Positions 42,140-50,922 of a stretch of DNA of 64,000 nt are shown one piece after another (within the stretch, counting starts at the first letter, position 1; the number at the start of each line of letters is the position of its first letter). The stretch comes from QQUJ01 sp050287605 (GTDB lineage Bacteria > Pseudomonadota > Gammaproteobacteria > QQUJ01). Both the position numbers and the translations under genes were made by a program. Location of the stretch: NCBI GenBank assembly GCA_050287605.1, contig JBNKCG010000082.1, forward strand, positions 1 to 64,000, in the 5' to 3' direction. Under the pieces are notes generated by a model. It saw nothing but the letters and a program-made list of their open reading frames with translations, ran no database searches and was not told where the DNA came from.

Positions 42140-42229
42140 AATACTAATTCCAGTCATAACACTTGGCGATGGCGCGCACATAACAGCAGTCCGTATTATG
42201 GTTGTATTAGGAGCTGCGTGAAATGGGTG

Positions 42230-43954
42230 TCAGTCCAGTTCACTCCATGGTTGCGGGGTGCTGATGTGATAACCTTGCGCGTAGTCAATACTGAATTCCC
42301 GCAAGTAATCGAGAATACGTTCGTTCTCCACGTATTCGGCTATCGTTTTTTTCCCCATAACGCGACCTATCTCGCCGATGGCTTTCACCATGGCGCGATC
42401 GATGTCGTTGGTGTCCATGTTTTTAACGAACATACCGTCAATCTTTAGAAAATCAACGGGCAGATTTTTCAAATAGGCAAAAGACGAAAAGCCACTGCCG
42501 AAGTCGTCCAGCGCAAAACGGAAGCCCCTCTCTCTCAGAATTCTGATGAAAGGAATGACTCTGCTTAGTTGGGAAATGGCTGCCGTTTCGGTAATCTCCA
42601 AGCAGATTTTTTGCGGAGCTACCGATGCGCGCTCAAAAACATCGATAATATGTTGAAGGATCTCGTTGCTTCCTAGCGAATGACCGGAAAGGTTGATGGA
42701 GCACAGTGCGAGTCTATCCAGGTGGCTCGGGTGGGTGCGTAGCCACTCGGCGGCGTTGCTGACAACCCAGCGGTCGAGTTGCGGTGATAAATGGTACTTC
42801 TCCACTGCAGGCAGGAATGCACCCGGTGGCAGTATATTTCCTTGTTCGTCGAGTTTCCGGATCAGTAGCTCGTAGTGGTCGCCGGTTTCGGTATTTGGCG
42901 CTGCTATAGGCCTAATTGTTTGATAATAGAGTTGAAATCGATTCTCTTCGAGAGCACGCTTGACACTTGTAATTGTTCTTGTGTCGCCTAACCGTTTTGT
43001 CAGTTCTTCATCGTCGGGACCGCTGACGTGGATTTGATTGAGACCTCCGCTCTTCGCAATGTCTTTTGCGGCCTCCGCTGCACTAAACAAAGTGGTGGCG
43101 TCGCAGTTGTGACTGTCAATTGGCACCACTCCAACACTTAGGGTTACATCGAAGATCTCTCTCTCCCATTCGAATCGAAAACGACTCAGCGCTTCGCGTA
43201 GCCGATAAACCATAGCCTCGGCGTCTTTCATTGAGCAATCTACGAATATTGCTCCAAACTCATCGCCAAAGAGGCGACCAAGTACATCGCTATCACGCAT
43301 TTGCGAAGATACAAGTTGACCAAATTGACGCAACATCTCATCACCAGCGACATGTCCGCAGGTCTCGTTGATTACGTGAAAACTGTTGATGTCGAGATAG
43401 CACAGTGCGTGCGTTTTTCCCTCGTCTCTTGCTGAATCTATGAAGGGTAGCAATTGGTCGGCAAAGGCTTGGCGATTAAGCAAACCGGTCAGCAAATCGT
43501 GCTTGGACTGATAGGAAAGCTGCTCAGATAGATCGTGTGCCTCGACGATGCTTTGCTCTAAGCGCTTGCGTCGTTCCCGTGCCTTCGCGTATTCATCGAG
43601 ACCGCTATTGAGTGCAGCTGCCATGGTCTCGCGTGAGCAGGGTTTATTGAGAAACTTGAACACCTGCCCGCGGTTGACGGCGTCGACTGCGGTCTGCTGA
43701 TCCGCATTGCCAGTCAGCATGATGCGAACCGTGTCTGGCGCGATCTCACGGAGCCGGATCAGCAACTCCAGTCCGTCCATTCCTGGCATTCGCATGTCGG
43801 CCACAACGATTGCGTAGGGTCCAAATTGACCTGCCATGTCGAGAGCCAGTTGCGCGCTGGACGCTACGTTCAAATGAAATCGTTTGCGCAGTCCACGGAC
43901 GTACCCGTCCAGGACATGCGGATCGTCGTCGACGATGAGTATCTTTTCGTTCAT
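42230..43954 (-). CDS. Response regulator with GGDEF and EAL domains
   Basis: A 574-residue c-di-GMP regulator. The receiver domain (1-125) has Asp53 in VVADMRMPG. The GGDEF domain (about 150-315) has the metal Asp188 in LDIN but its active-site motif reads LFGDEF (residues 228-233), with Phe in place of the first Gly. The EAL domain (about 325-570) has ELL (362-364) in place of EAL, NLSGHSLG, EITE, DDFGSGFSS and KIDGMFV. Most catalytic acidic residues remain. Phosphodiesterase activity is therefore likely and cyclase activity doubtful. It converges with the REC-HDOD gene and shares the AT-richer composition. Confidence 0.92.
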   Translation of the reverse strand: MNEKILIVDDDPHVLDGYVRGLRKRFHLNVASSAQLALDMAGQFGPYAIVVADMRMPGMDGLELLIRLREIAPDTVRIMLTGNADQQTAVDAVNRGQVFKFLNKPCSRETMAAALNSGLDEYAKARERRKRLEQSIVEAHDLSEQLSYQSKHDLLTGLLNRQAFADQLLPFIDSARDEGKTHALCYLDINSFHVINETCGHVAGDEMLRQFGQLVSSQMRDSDVLGRLFGDEFGAIFVDCSMKDAEAMVYRLREALSRFRFEWEREIFDVTLSVGVVPIDSHNCDATTLFSAAEAAKDIAKSGGLNQIHVSGPDDEELTKRLGDTRTITSVKRALEENRFQLYYQTIRPIAAPNTETGDHYELLIRKLDEQGNILPPGAFLPAVEKYHLSPQLDRWVVSNAAEWLRTHPSHLDRLALCSINLSGHSLGSNEILQHIIDVFERASVAPQKICLEITETAAISQLSRVIPFIRILRERGFRFALDDFGSGFSSFAYLKNLPVDFLKIDGMFVKNMDTNDIDRAMVKAIGEIGRVMGKKTIAEYVENERILDYLREFSIDYAQGYHISTPQPWSELD

Positions 43955-44132
43955 TCAGGAAGCCATGTTCAGTGCGGTTTCATGCGGTTTTGCAGTTATT
44001 CAAATCAATTTGTCGGTATGAACTGTAAGACTTTGGTGAGTAACGGGTAGAGTCAGGGCAGCGCTCACCAGTTTCATATACGGATTAGGCTTCGGGTGGC
44101 TTGCCGCTAAAGTTACGCGTTGATGTCCCACG
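43955..44132. other. Intergenic region upstream of the GGDEF-EAL gene
   Basis: These 178 bases lie between two minus-strand genes and should contain the promoter of the GGDEF-EAL gene. They are AT-rich near the start codon. I see no clear hexamer pair and no RNA gene. Confidence 0.35.
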
Positions 44133-44605
44133 CTAGACTATAACCTGTGCGACCATGGTGCGCAGCTCTTCGCTCAGTTTGCTCAGTTCATGGCTGGAGG
44201 CCGAGGTCTGTTCCGCGCCGGCGGAGGTTTTGACGGCAATCTCCTGAATATTCCTGACATTGCGGTTGATCTCTTCTGCGGTAGCCGACTGTTGCTCCGC
44301 TGCGCTGGCGATCTGTGTGTTCATGTCGAGGATGGTGCGCACGGCGGCGGTGATACCCTCCAAGGACTGTCCCGCGTGCTCGGCCATCTCTACGGTATTG
44401 CCGGTTCGCTTCTGGCTACTGTTCATCACCGAGACGGCTTCCTCGGCGCCGCTCTGTAACGTCGCGATCAGGGTTTCAATCTCCGCCGTAGAGTCCAGGG
44501 TGCGCTGCGCTAGCGTGCGCACCTCATCGTGATGGCGAGAGCTAGCGTCGCCTTGATACCGATCCGGAGGTTGCGAAAACCAGCGAGGATGGATTGCATT
44601 GTCAT
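44133..44605 (-). pseudogene. Chemotaxis receptor reduced by an internal deletion
   Basis: Two pieces of one receptor gene are joined out of frame. The 5' piece (44605 to about 44530) encodes MTMQSILAGFRNLRIGIKA and the start of TM1 (TLALAIT). It then runs into TGA/TAG after MRCAR. In another frame the same bases continue as DEVRTLAQRTLDSTAEIE, the middle of a receptor signalling domain, through to 44133. The periplasmic domain, HAMP and first signalling helix, roughly 370 residues, are missing. The product cannot signal. Both ends are recognisable, so the loss looks fairly recent. Confidence 0.8.
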
Positions 44606-44962
44606 GCCAACCGTTGTCAGGCCGTTCGGCGCGGGATCGGCCGGGAATCGATGCGCCTTTTCGTTGCGGCGGCGAAAGTGCCGGAAGCGGTATGCGCTAC
44701 CCCGCAAAGGCGGCACCGGTTATCGGGTATTCGAGCTATTGGCCATATCTTGGTTGCGGTAGGACGCGCCCTCGCCGTCATCTCTCCGATTTGCCGCACT
44801 CAATCTATCGGCTTTTGGTGGGTAAACCTTAGTGTTCTGACGTTTCAGCAGGCTCAGCATCCGTCGTGGATCGGGTCAATTTACCGAACAGGGGAGTACG
44901 TCTTGTGGGGCCTGCCAACACGGCGATGCCAGCGGCCGGTGTGTTCACTGCACCGACGCGGC
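44606..44962. other. Intergenic region, 357 bp
   Basis: This region lies between the receptor remnant and the DedA-PAP2-LssY gene. The overlapping small open frames on both strands lack ribosome-binding sites and known features. I see nothing I can support. Confidence 0.4.
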
Positions 44963-47026
44963 TTAGGACGACGGCGGTGGCCCGGGTTGCTCCGGAGTGG
45001 CGGGTGCGAGGGGGATGTTCCCGATCAGCAGTACCCGTCCCGACCACGGGTTGGTTTGGTTATGCGCGGTTGTGCGTCGCACGTCGGAAAGCAGCAACGG
45101 GCCTAACTGGGCTTTCAGCTCCGTCAACGGCGTGTCGAAATCGTCGCGGGTGCGCGGTAGGGTGATGGAGGGCAGAACGGTGATTTTGCCCAGCCGGCTG
45201 ACGTTGCCCACGTAGAGTGGGATGCCGCCCGGTTGCAGGCGGTAGGGAATGGCCCAGAGCCGCAATACCAACCGCTCGTTGGCGACGTGCGAGCGGTGCC
45301 ACAGGGTGATGGCTTCATGCTGACCGTCGTGGATCTGCGGCAAGATGGGGCGCGCTCCGCTGTCGGCGGTGCCCAGCCAGAGCAGGCTATCGCTCCAGGC
45401 GAGCGGGCGCGCACGCTGCCACCCCGATCTTGCCAATTGTTCGGCGAGTGGGGCAGGGTCGCCCGCCCACTGCACGGTAAGCGGATGGTTGCGGCGTAGG
45501 CGCAGGTCGTGGCGCAGGCGCGGCAGTTGGCGCCATCCTCCGGTTAACCACGCGGTGATGGTTAGGTCGTGCTCGGCGCGATGAACGGCGTAGCGCTCGA
45601 GGTCGCGTTCCAGGAACTGGTTGGAATAGAAGGTTCCCCAGACCAGCAGCGTTCCCAGGGCCAGGGCGCTCAGTTGTCGGCCGCGGCCGGCGATGGAGTC
45701 GTGGAGGCGGAAGGCGATGCCGAGGACGGTGACCCAGATCAGCCCCAGGGTGAGGCCACCCAACACGTCCGACAGCCAGTGGGCGCCCAGGTAGAGGCGC
45801 GAAGCGGCAATGCCCAGCGCCAGCAGTACGGCGATCGTGTAGGGTAGCCAGCGCCAGGCGAGTTTGAAATCGCGCGCCGTCAGAACGGCGAGAAAGCCGA
45901 ACAGAGTGATGGCGCGGGTGGCGTGTCCGCTGGGGAAGGCGCTGTCGGCGAACTGCGCGATGATCGCCTCGGGGCGCGGAATCCCTACTGCAATTTTCAG
46001 CAGCCACGGCACCGCCAGGGCGAAGGTGACTGCTCCCAGCCAGTGGGCGCAGGCGCTCCAGCGGCGCCGCGCCGTTAGCCACAGCGTGACCACCAGCGCC
46101 AGGAGTGAGACGACGGGCAGGTCACCCAGGTGGGTGAGGCGCACCATCAACACGTCGATCCACGGCGTGCGTAGTCCCAGTAGCAGATCGTACAGCGCCC
46201 GGTCCAGGTTGGTGGGTGGCTGGCTCTGCAGGGCGCTGCCCAACATGCCGGCAAAACCCCAGACCGCCACCAAAAGCAGTAGCGCCCACGCTGCCAGCGT
46301 GCCGGCGTCGGGCCGCGCCGGGTCTATCAGCCCGCGCGTGACGCGACCCAGCAGCGGGTGGCGTACGCTCCACAGCGCGGCGCGGTTGAGGTACTCCACG
46401 GCGTGGGGTTGGAGCAGGCGGTAAACGCGACGCACCACCACCACCGAGAGCCAGATCAGCGCGACCAGGATCAGGATCGCCATCACCAGCCGGCCGCCCA
46501 CTTCGGCGGCCAGCCCCAGCGAGGCGCCGAACAGCGCCCCGGGCAGCAGGTAGACCGGTGCCCAGAGCAGCGAGGCGCAGGCGCTGATGAGCAGGAAACG
46601 GCTGACCCGCATGCGCAGCATGCCGGCCACCGCGGGCAGGATGGGGCGCACCGGACCAACGAAGCGCCCCAGGAAGAGACTCTTGCCGCCGTGGCGGTCG
46701 ATGAAGCGCAGACCGCGTTCGATCAGTTCCGGGTGTTTGCTGAACGGCCACAGCCGGCGCAACGGTTGTTCGAAACGTCGCCCGATGAAGAAGCTGAGCC
46801 AGTCGCCCGCCAGCGCGCCGGCGGCCGCCCACAGCAGGGTGGACCCCAGGGGCAGCGCGCCCGTGGCAGTGAGCGCGCCAACGCCGAACAGCAATACTGC
46901 GCCGGGCATCACCAGTCCCACCACCACCAGCGATTCGCTGAAGGCGATGAGCGCGACCACCAGGCCGGCGCTGCCGGGGTGCGCCGTGACCCATTCCAGG
47001 AGGATCGTCAGCAGACCGGTGTCCAT
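44963..47026 (-). CDS. DedA - PAP2 phosphatase - LssY C-terminal fusion membrane protein
   Basis: A 687-residue membrane protein with three modules. Residues 1-200 are a DedA (SNARE-associated) domain, with FSESLVVVGLVMPG and FLGRFVGPVRPILPAVAG. Residues about 225-460 are a PAP2 phosphatase with KIAVGIPRP, FPSGHATR and SRLYLGAHWLSD, all catalytic residues intact. Residues about 480-687 are the LssY-like C-terminal domain. DedA proteins have been linked to undecaprenyl phosphate recycling, and PAP2 enzymes dephosphorylate lipid pyrophosphates, so the fusion could couple dephosphorylation and flipping of a lipid carrier. It follows hemL by 29 bases on the same strand. Confidence 0.9.
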   Translation of the reverse strand: MDTGLLTILLEWVTAHPGSAGLVVALIAFSESLVVVGLVMPGAVLLFGVGALTATGALPLGSTLLWAAAGALAGDWLSFFIGRRFEQPLRRLWPFSKHPELIERGLRFIDRHGGKSLFLGRFVGPVRPILPAVAGMLRMRVSRFLLISACASLLWAPVYLLPGALFGASLGLAAEVGGRLVMAILILVALIWLSVVVVRRVYRLLQPHAVEYLNRAALWSVRHPLLGRVTRGLIDPARPDAGTLAAWALLLLVAVWGFAGMLGSALQSQPPTNLDRALYDLLLGLRTPWIDVLMVRLTHLGDLPVVSLLALVVTLWLTARRRWSACAHWLGAVTFALAVPWLLKIAVGIPRPEAIIAQFADSAFPSGHATRAITLFGFLAVLTARDFKLAWRWLPYTIAVLLALGIAASRLYLGAHWLSDVLGGLTLGLIWVTVLGIAFRLHDSIAGRGRQLSALALGTLLVWGTFYSNQFLERDLERYAVHRAEHDLTITAWLTGGWRQLPRLRHDLRLRRNHPLTVQWAGDPAPLAEQLARSGWQRARPLAWSDSLLWLGTADSGARPILPQIHDGQHEAITLWHRSHVANERLVLRLWAIPYRLQPGGIPLYVGNVSRLGKITVLPSITLPRTRDDFDTPLTELKAQLGPLLLSDVRRTTAHNQTNPWSGRVLLIGNIPLAPATPEQPGPPPSS

Positions 47027-47055
47027 GGACGGTCCGCCTGCGTGCGGTTACCGGG

Positions 47056-48336
47056 TCAGAGAGTGCCGAACGCGTCGGACGCGGCCGTGATGGTGGCGTC
47101 GATATCGGCCTCGCTGTGGGCGGCGGAGACGAAGCCCGCCTCGTAGGCGGAGGGGGCGAGGTAGACGCCGCGGTCGAGCATGGCGTGGAAGAAGCGCTGG
47201 AAACGCTCGACGTCGCACGCCATCACCTGCGAGTAGCGGCTGATGCCGGCGTCGCTGCTGAAGAACAGTCCGAACATGCCGCCCACGCGGTTGGTGGTGA
47301 AGGGGATGCCGGCTGCGTCGGCCGCCGTCTGCAGGCCCCGGGTGAGGCGTTCGGTTTTGGCGCCCAGCTCGTCGTAAAAACCAGCGCGTTCCAGTTCGCG
47401 CAGCGTGGCGAGACCGGCGGTCATGGCGATGGGATTGCCGGACAGCGTACCCGCCTGGTAGACCGGCCCCAGCGGAGCGATTCTCTCCATGATGGCTCGC
47501 TTGCCGCCGAAGGCGCCCACCGGCATGCCGCCGCCGATCACCTTGCCCAGCGTGGTGAGGTCGGGAGTGACGCCGTAGCGCTCCTGGGCGCCGCCCAGGG
47601 CGACGCGAAAGCCGGTCATCACCTCGTCGAAGATCAGCACCGCGCCGTGCTCGTCGCATACCGCGCGCAACCCTTCCAGAAAACCCGGTTCGGGCGGAAT
47701 GCAGTTCATGTTGCCCGCCACCGGTTCGACGATGATGCAGGCGATTTGTGCGCCTGCCTCGGCGAAGGCGGCGCGTACCTGATCGAGATCGTTGTAGGCG
47801 AGGGTGATGGTGTGCTCCGCCAGTGCGGCGGGGACGCCCGGCGAGGTGGGCACGCCCAGGGTGAGTGCGCCGGAACCGGCCTTGACCAGCAGCGAGTCGG
47901 AGTGGCCGTGGTAGCAGCCCTCGAACTTCACGATCTTGTCGCGTCCGGTGTAGCCGCGCGCCAGTCGGATGGCGCTCATGGTTGCTTCGGTGCCGGAACT
48001 CACCATGCGTACCAGCTCGATGCTGGGCACGATCTGGCAGATCAGCTCGGCCATCTCGATCTCGATGGCGGTGGGGGCGCCGAAACCCAGTCCGTATTTG
48101 CACGCTTCGCGCACCGCCTCGATCACGCCGGGGTGGGCGTGGCCCAGAATCATCGGTCCCCAGGAGCCCACGTAGTCGATGTAGCGGGCGCCGTCCTCGT
48201 CGTAGACGCAGGCCCCTTCGCCGCGGGCGAAGAACACCGGTGTGCCACCCACGCCGCGAAAGGCGCGCACCGGCGAATTGACGCCGCCCGGGATGAAGGT
48301 CTGGGCCTGCTCGAAGAGTTCCTGGGATCGTGTCAT
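47056..48336 (-). CDS. hemL: Glutamate-1-semialdehyde 2,1-aminomutase
   Basis: A 426-residue PLP enzyme that makes 5-aminolevulinate in the C5 pathway of tetrapyrrole synthesis. The family sequence FIPGGVNSPVRAF is at the start. The PLP-binding region is FDEVMTGFRVALGG, and the active-site Lys lies in GAFGGKRAIM. AGGA precedes the start codon. It is third in a minus-strand group thiD-thiE-hemL, followed by the DedA fusion gene. Confidence 0.98.
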   Translation of the reverse strand: MTRSQELFEQAQTFIPGGVNSPVRAFRGVGGTPVFFARGEGACVYDEDGARYIDYVGSWGPMILGHAHPGVIEAVREACKYGLGFGAPTAIEIEMAELICQIVPSIELVRMVSSGTEATMSAIRLARGYTGRDKIVKFEGCYHGHSDSLLVKAGSGALTLGVPTSPGVPAALAEHTITLAYNDLDQVRAAFAEAGAQIACIIVEPVAGNMNCIPPEPGFLEGLRAVCDEHGAVLIFDEVMTGFRVALGGAQERYGVTPDLTTLGKVIGGGMPVGAFGGKRAIMERIAPLGPVYQAGTLSGNPIAMTAGLATLRELERAGFYDELGAKTERLTRGLQTAADAAGIPFTTNRVGGMFGLFFSSDAGISRYSQVMACDVERFQRFFHAMLDRGVYLAPSAYEAGFVSAAHSEADIDATITAASDAFGTL

Positions 48337-48357
48337 GGATGGTCGTCCTGTGGTGTT

Positions 48358-48990
48358 CTAACGGTACAGCGCGGCGTAGCGAGCGGCGGCGGCGCGCGGG
48401 TCGGAATCGGCGAAGAGCCCGCTGATGACCGCCAGCATGTCGGCCCCCCCGGCCACCAGCGAGGCCCCATTGTCCGGCGTGATGCCGCCGATCGCAACCA
48501 ACGGCAGGGGGCAGTCGCGTCGTACTTGGCGCAGCAGTTCGAGGCCGGCACGGGCCGCCTGCGGTTTGGTCGGCGAGGGGAAAAAACTGCCCAGGGCGAC
48601 GTAGTCGGCACCACTCTGCACGGCGAGCCGCGCGCGGGTGGCGTCGTCGTAGCAGGAGAGGCCGATCACGGCTGCCGGTCCCAGGCGCACGCGGGCGGTT
48701 GCCATGGCGGCATCGTCGCGCCCCAGGTGTACGCCGTGGGCGCCCACCGCCGCGGCGAGTTCCACGTCGTCGTTGACGATGAGCGGTACGCCGTGGCGCT
48801 CGCACAAGGCGACCAGGGCGCTTGCTTCGCGCTGTCGGCGTTCGCTGTCGGTGCTCTTGTCGCGGTACTGCAGCGCTTGTGCGCCGCCCTCCAGTACCTC
48901 GGCGCAGGCGTCGATCAGCGCCGCATCGTGCAGCGAGGCGGTGTCGGTGATGGCGTAAAGGCCACGCAGCACGAAACGGCTTGCGGTCAC
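48358..48990 (-). CDS. thiE: Thiamine-phosphate synthase
   Basis: A 210-residue TIM-barrel enzyme that joins HMP-pyrophosphate and thiazole phosphate. It has LQYRDKSTDSERRQREASAL, HGVHLGRDD, VIGLSCYDD and the phosphate-binding ends VAIGGITPDN and GADMLAVISGL. It starts with GTG and overlaps the thiD stop (GTGA), so the two are translated together. Confidence 0.97.
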   Translation of the reverse strand: MTASRFVLRGLYAITDTASLHDAALIDACAEVLEGGAQALQYRDKSTDSERRQREASALVALCERHGVPLIVNDDVELAAAVGAHGVHLGRDDAAMATARVRLGPAAVIGLSCYDDATRARLAVQSGADYVALGSFFPSPTKPQAARAGLELLRQVRRDCPLPLVAIGGITPDNGASLVAGGADMLAVISGLFADSDPRAAAARYAALYR

Positions 48991-49802
48991 GGGTCGCCCC
49001 AGCGTCCCGCCCAGTCCAACCGTCCCGGCAGGTGCTGGCCCATGCCGGCACGGTAGCCGTGGTTGAGCGCCTGCCAGGTGTAGGCTTGGCCGTTGGCCAC
49101 GGCGGTCTCCAGGTCGTCGCCCAGGGCCAGACGCCCGGCGATGGCGGAGGCCAGGGTGCAGCCCGATCCGTGATAGCTGTGCGGCAGGCGCTGGCAGCGA
49201 AACACCTGCAGCAGGCGCCCCTGTCCGTAGAGGCGGTGGGCGATCTGGGTGCCGCCCTCATGGGTACCGGTGATGAGTACGTAGCGGCATCCGCGCTCCA
49301 GCAGATCCTCGGCGCACGCTTCCAGCGTCTCGGCATCGGGGGCCAGGCGTCGCGCCTCCGGGCTGTTGGGGGTGATGAGCGTGGCGTGCGGGATCAGCAG
49401 GTGGGCGAGTGCATCCAGCAGACCGCCGTCGCCCAGTTCACCACCACCGCCGCCGGCCAGCACGGGGTCCAGCACCACGGGGAGGAGGGGGTAGTCGGCG
49501 AGGATGCCGTGGATGGCCGCCGCCACGGCGGCGCTGCCCACCATGCCGATCTTGACCACCGCCACCGGCAGGTCTTCGAGCACCGCGCGCGCCTGTTCCA
49601 CCAGCAGCACGGCGTCCACGGCACGAAAGGATTTGACCTCGCAGGTGTCCTGGACGGTGAGGGCGGTGACGACGCTGGCAGCATGGCAGCCCAGGCTGGC
49701 GAGAGTCTCGATGTCGGCCTGGATGCCGGCCCCGCCGGTTGGGTCGTGCCCGGAGAGGGTGAGTACGACGGGACGTGAGTCTGTTCGCGGGGAGGGCGGC
49801 AT
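48987..49802 (-). CDS. thiD: Hydroxymethylpyrimidine/phosphomethylpyrimidine kinase
   Basis: A 271-residue ribokinase-family enzyme that phosphorylates HMP and HMP-phosphate for thiamine synthesis. It has VLTLSGHDPTGGAGIQADI at the start, VVLDPVLAGGGGG in the middle and the ATP/catalytic region HSYHGSGCTLASAIAG. Most ThiD enzymes have SGxDSGG; the DPTGG here is a known variant branch. It is the first gene of thiD-thiE-hemL, divergent from the DUF5063-like gene. Confidence 0.95.
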   Translation of the reverse strand: MPPSPRTDSRPVVLTLSGHDPTGGAGIQADIETLASLGCHAASVVTALTVQDTCEVKSFRAVDAVLLVEQARAVLEDLPVAVVKIGMVGSAAVAAAIHGILADYPLLPVVLDPVLAGGGGGELGDGGLLDALAHLLIPHATLITPNSPEARRLAPDAETLEACAEDLLERGCRYVLITGTHEGGTQIAHRLYGQGRLLQVFRCQRLPHSYHGSGCTLASAIAGRLALGDDLETAVANGQAYTWQALNHGYRAGMGQHLPGRLDWAGRWGDP

Positions 49803-49978
49803 GCGGAGCTGGACGGCGGATGCGGTAAGGGCCAGTTGGTCGGGCCTTGAAGTTTAGCATCCGCGACGCCTGCAGTTCCCGCCTCGGAATGCCGGGGATT
49901 GCGACGCGCGCTTTACCGCTGGGTGCGGGCGACAGCCTGCTACACTCTCAATGGGGCACGGTTGGAGGGCATGGCACG

Positions 49979-50479
49979 ATGTATTCCCCTGCAACAGAAG
50001 GGTATCTCCCCGATCTGGTGACGACGGCGCGGGCCTACTGCGCGTTGATCGACCGGATCGACCATCTCGCATCCGACGAGTTGTTGAACGCGGCGGCTCA
50101 CCTGTTGCCGCGTCTGCACGCGGCGGTACGCTCGCTGCCGAAATCGCCCGCCGAGGGGCCGCTGCATCCGCTGGTCGATCTGGAGACGCGCTTTGCACTC
50201 TACCGGCGCATCCGCGATCGGTTGGGCGAGCGCGATGCCTATCGCATGGATCACGATTACGCCATCAGCGGGTCGCTGCAAAGCGGCAGCCTCGCCGACG
50301 ACCTCACCGACATCTATTTCGATTTGCGCCGCGGACTGCAGCGTTTGGACGAAGGTACGCCGGGCGCCTGCTATCTGGCGCTATGCGACTGGAGTCTCAG
50401 CTACGACGTACACTGGGGCGAGCACTTGGTGGATGCGGAGCGACACCTGTCCCACCTGATGCAGCAGCGGCCGCATTGA
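49979..50479 (+). CDS. DUF5063-like hypothetical protein
   Basis: A 166-residue soluble, mostly helical protein. ARAYCALIDRIDHLASDELLNAAAHLLPRLHAAV at its N-terminus and SGSLADDLTDIYFDLRRGLQ in the centre match the pattern I associate with DUF5063 proteins. No catalytic motif is visible. I start at ATG 49979, with GGAGGG upstream. It is convergent with hemJ, with only 13 bases between stops. The role is unknown. Confidence 0.65.
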   Translation: MYSPATEGYLPDLVTTARAYCALIDRIDHLASDELLNAAAHLLPRLHAAVRSLPKSPAEGPLHPLVDLETRFALYRRIRDRLGERDAYRMDHDYAISGSLQSGSLADDLTDIYFDLRRGLQRLDEGTPGACYLALCDWSLSYDVHWGEHLVDAERHLSHLMQQRPH

Positions 50480-50492
50480 TGCGGCGCGCGCT

Positions 50493-50918
50493 TCAGAACG
50501 GCTTCACCGTCACCAGGATTACGATGGAGACCAGGAACAGCACCGGGACTTCGTTGAACCAACGGTAGAAGACGTGGCTGCGGCGGTTGCGGTCGTCGCG
50601 TAAATCCTTCACCAGTTTGCCGCAGTAGAAGTGGTAACCCAGCAGCAGCACGACCAGCGTCAGCTTCACGTGCAGCCAGCCCATGGTGTGATACACACTC
50701 CATGCGTAGTCGAACAGCATCCACAGGCCGAAGACCAACGTCCCCACCATGGCGGGTGTGGTAATGCCGTAGTAGAGCTTGCGTTCCATCACCTTAAAAC
50801 GTTCGCGCCCCGGTTCGTCTTCGCTCATGGCGTGGTAGACGAACAGCCGCGGCAGATAGAACAGCCCCGCGAACCAGGCGACCAGAAAGATGATGTGAAA
50901 GGCTCGCAGCCAGAGCAT
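50493..50918 (-). CDS. hemJ: HemJ-type protoporphyrinogen IX oxidase
   Basis: A 141-residue membrane protein with four helices. The N-terminus MLWLRAFHIIFLVAWFAGLFYLPRLFVYH carries the conserved His and LPR of the family. The helix WLHVKLTLVVLLLGYH carries the second conserved His. HemJ oxidises protoporphyrinogen IX in many proteobacteria that lack HemG. It follows the chloride channel gene by four bases. hemL lies 2.2 kb away, but on a separate transcript. Confidence 0.93.
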   Translation of the reverse strand: MLWLRAFHIIFLVAWFAGLFYLPRLFVYHAMSEDEPGRERFKVMERKLYYGITTPAMVGTLVFGLWMLFDYAWSVYHTMGWLHVKLTLVVLLLGYHFYCGKLVKDLRDDRNRRSHVFYRWFNEVPVLFLVSIVILVTVKPF

Positions 50919-50922
50919 GCCG

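Noticed and set aside
38901..44605. Integrative element with integrase or insertion sequence at the AT-richer islet
   Set aside because: No transposase, integrase, tRNA end or flanking repeat is visible on either side, so only composition supports transfer.
47048..49336. 762-codon frame over hemL, thiE and thiD
   Set aside because: It crosses three certain genes in a different frame and has the Arg/Gly/His bias of such shadows.
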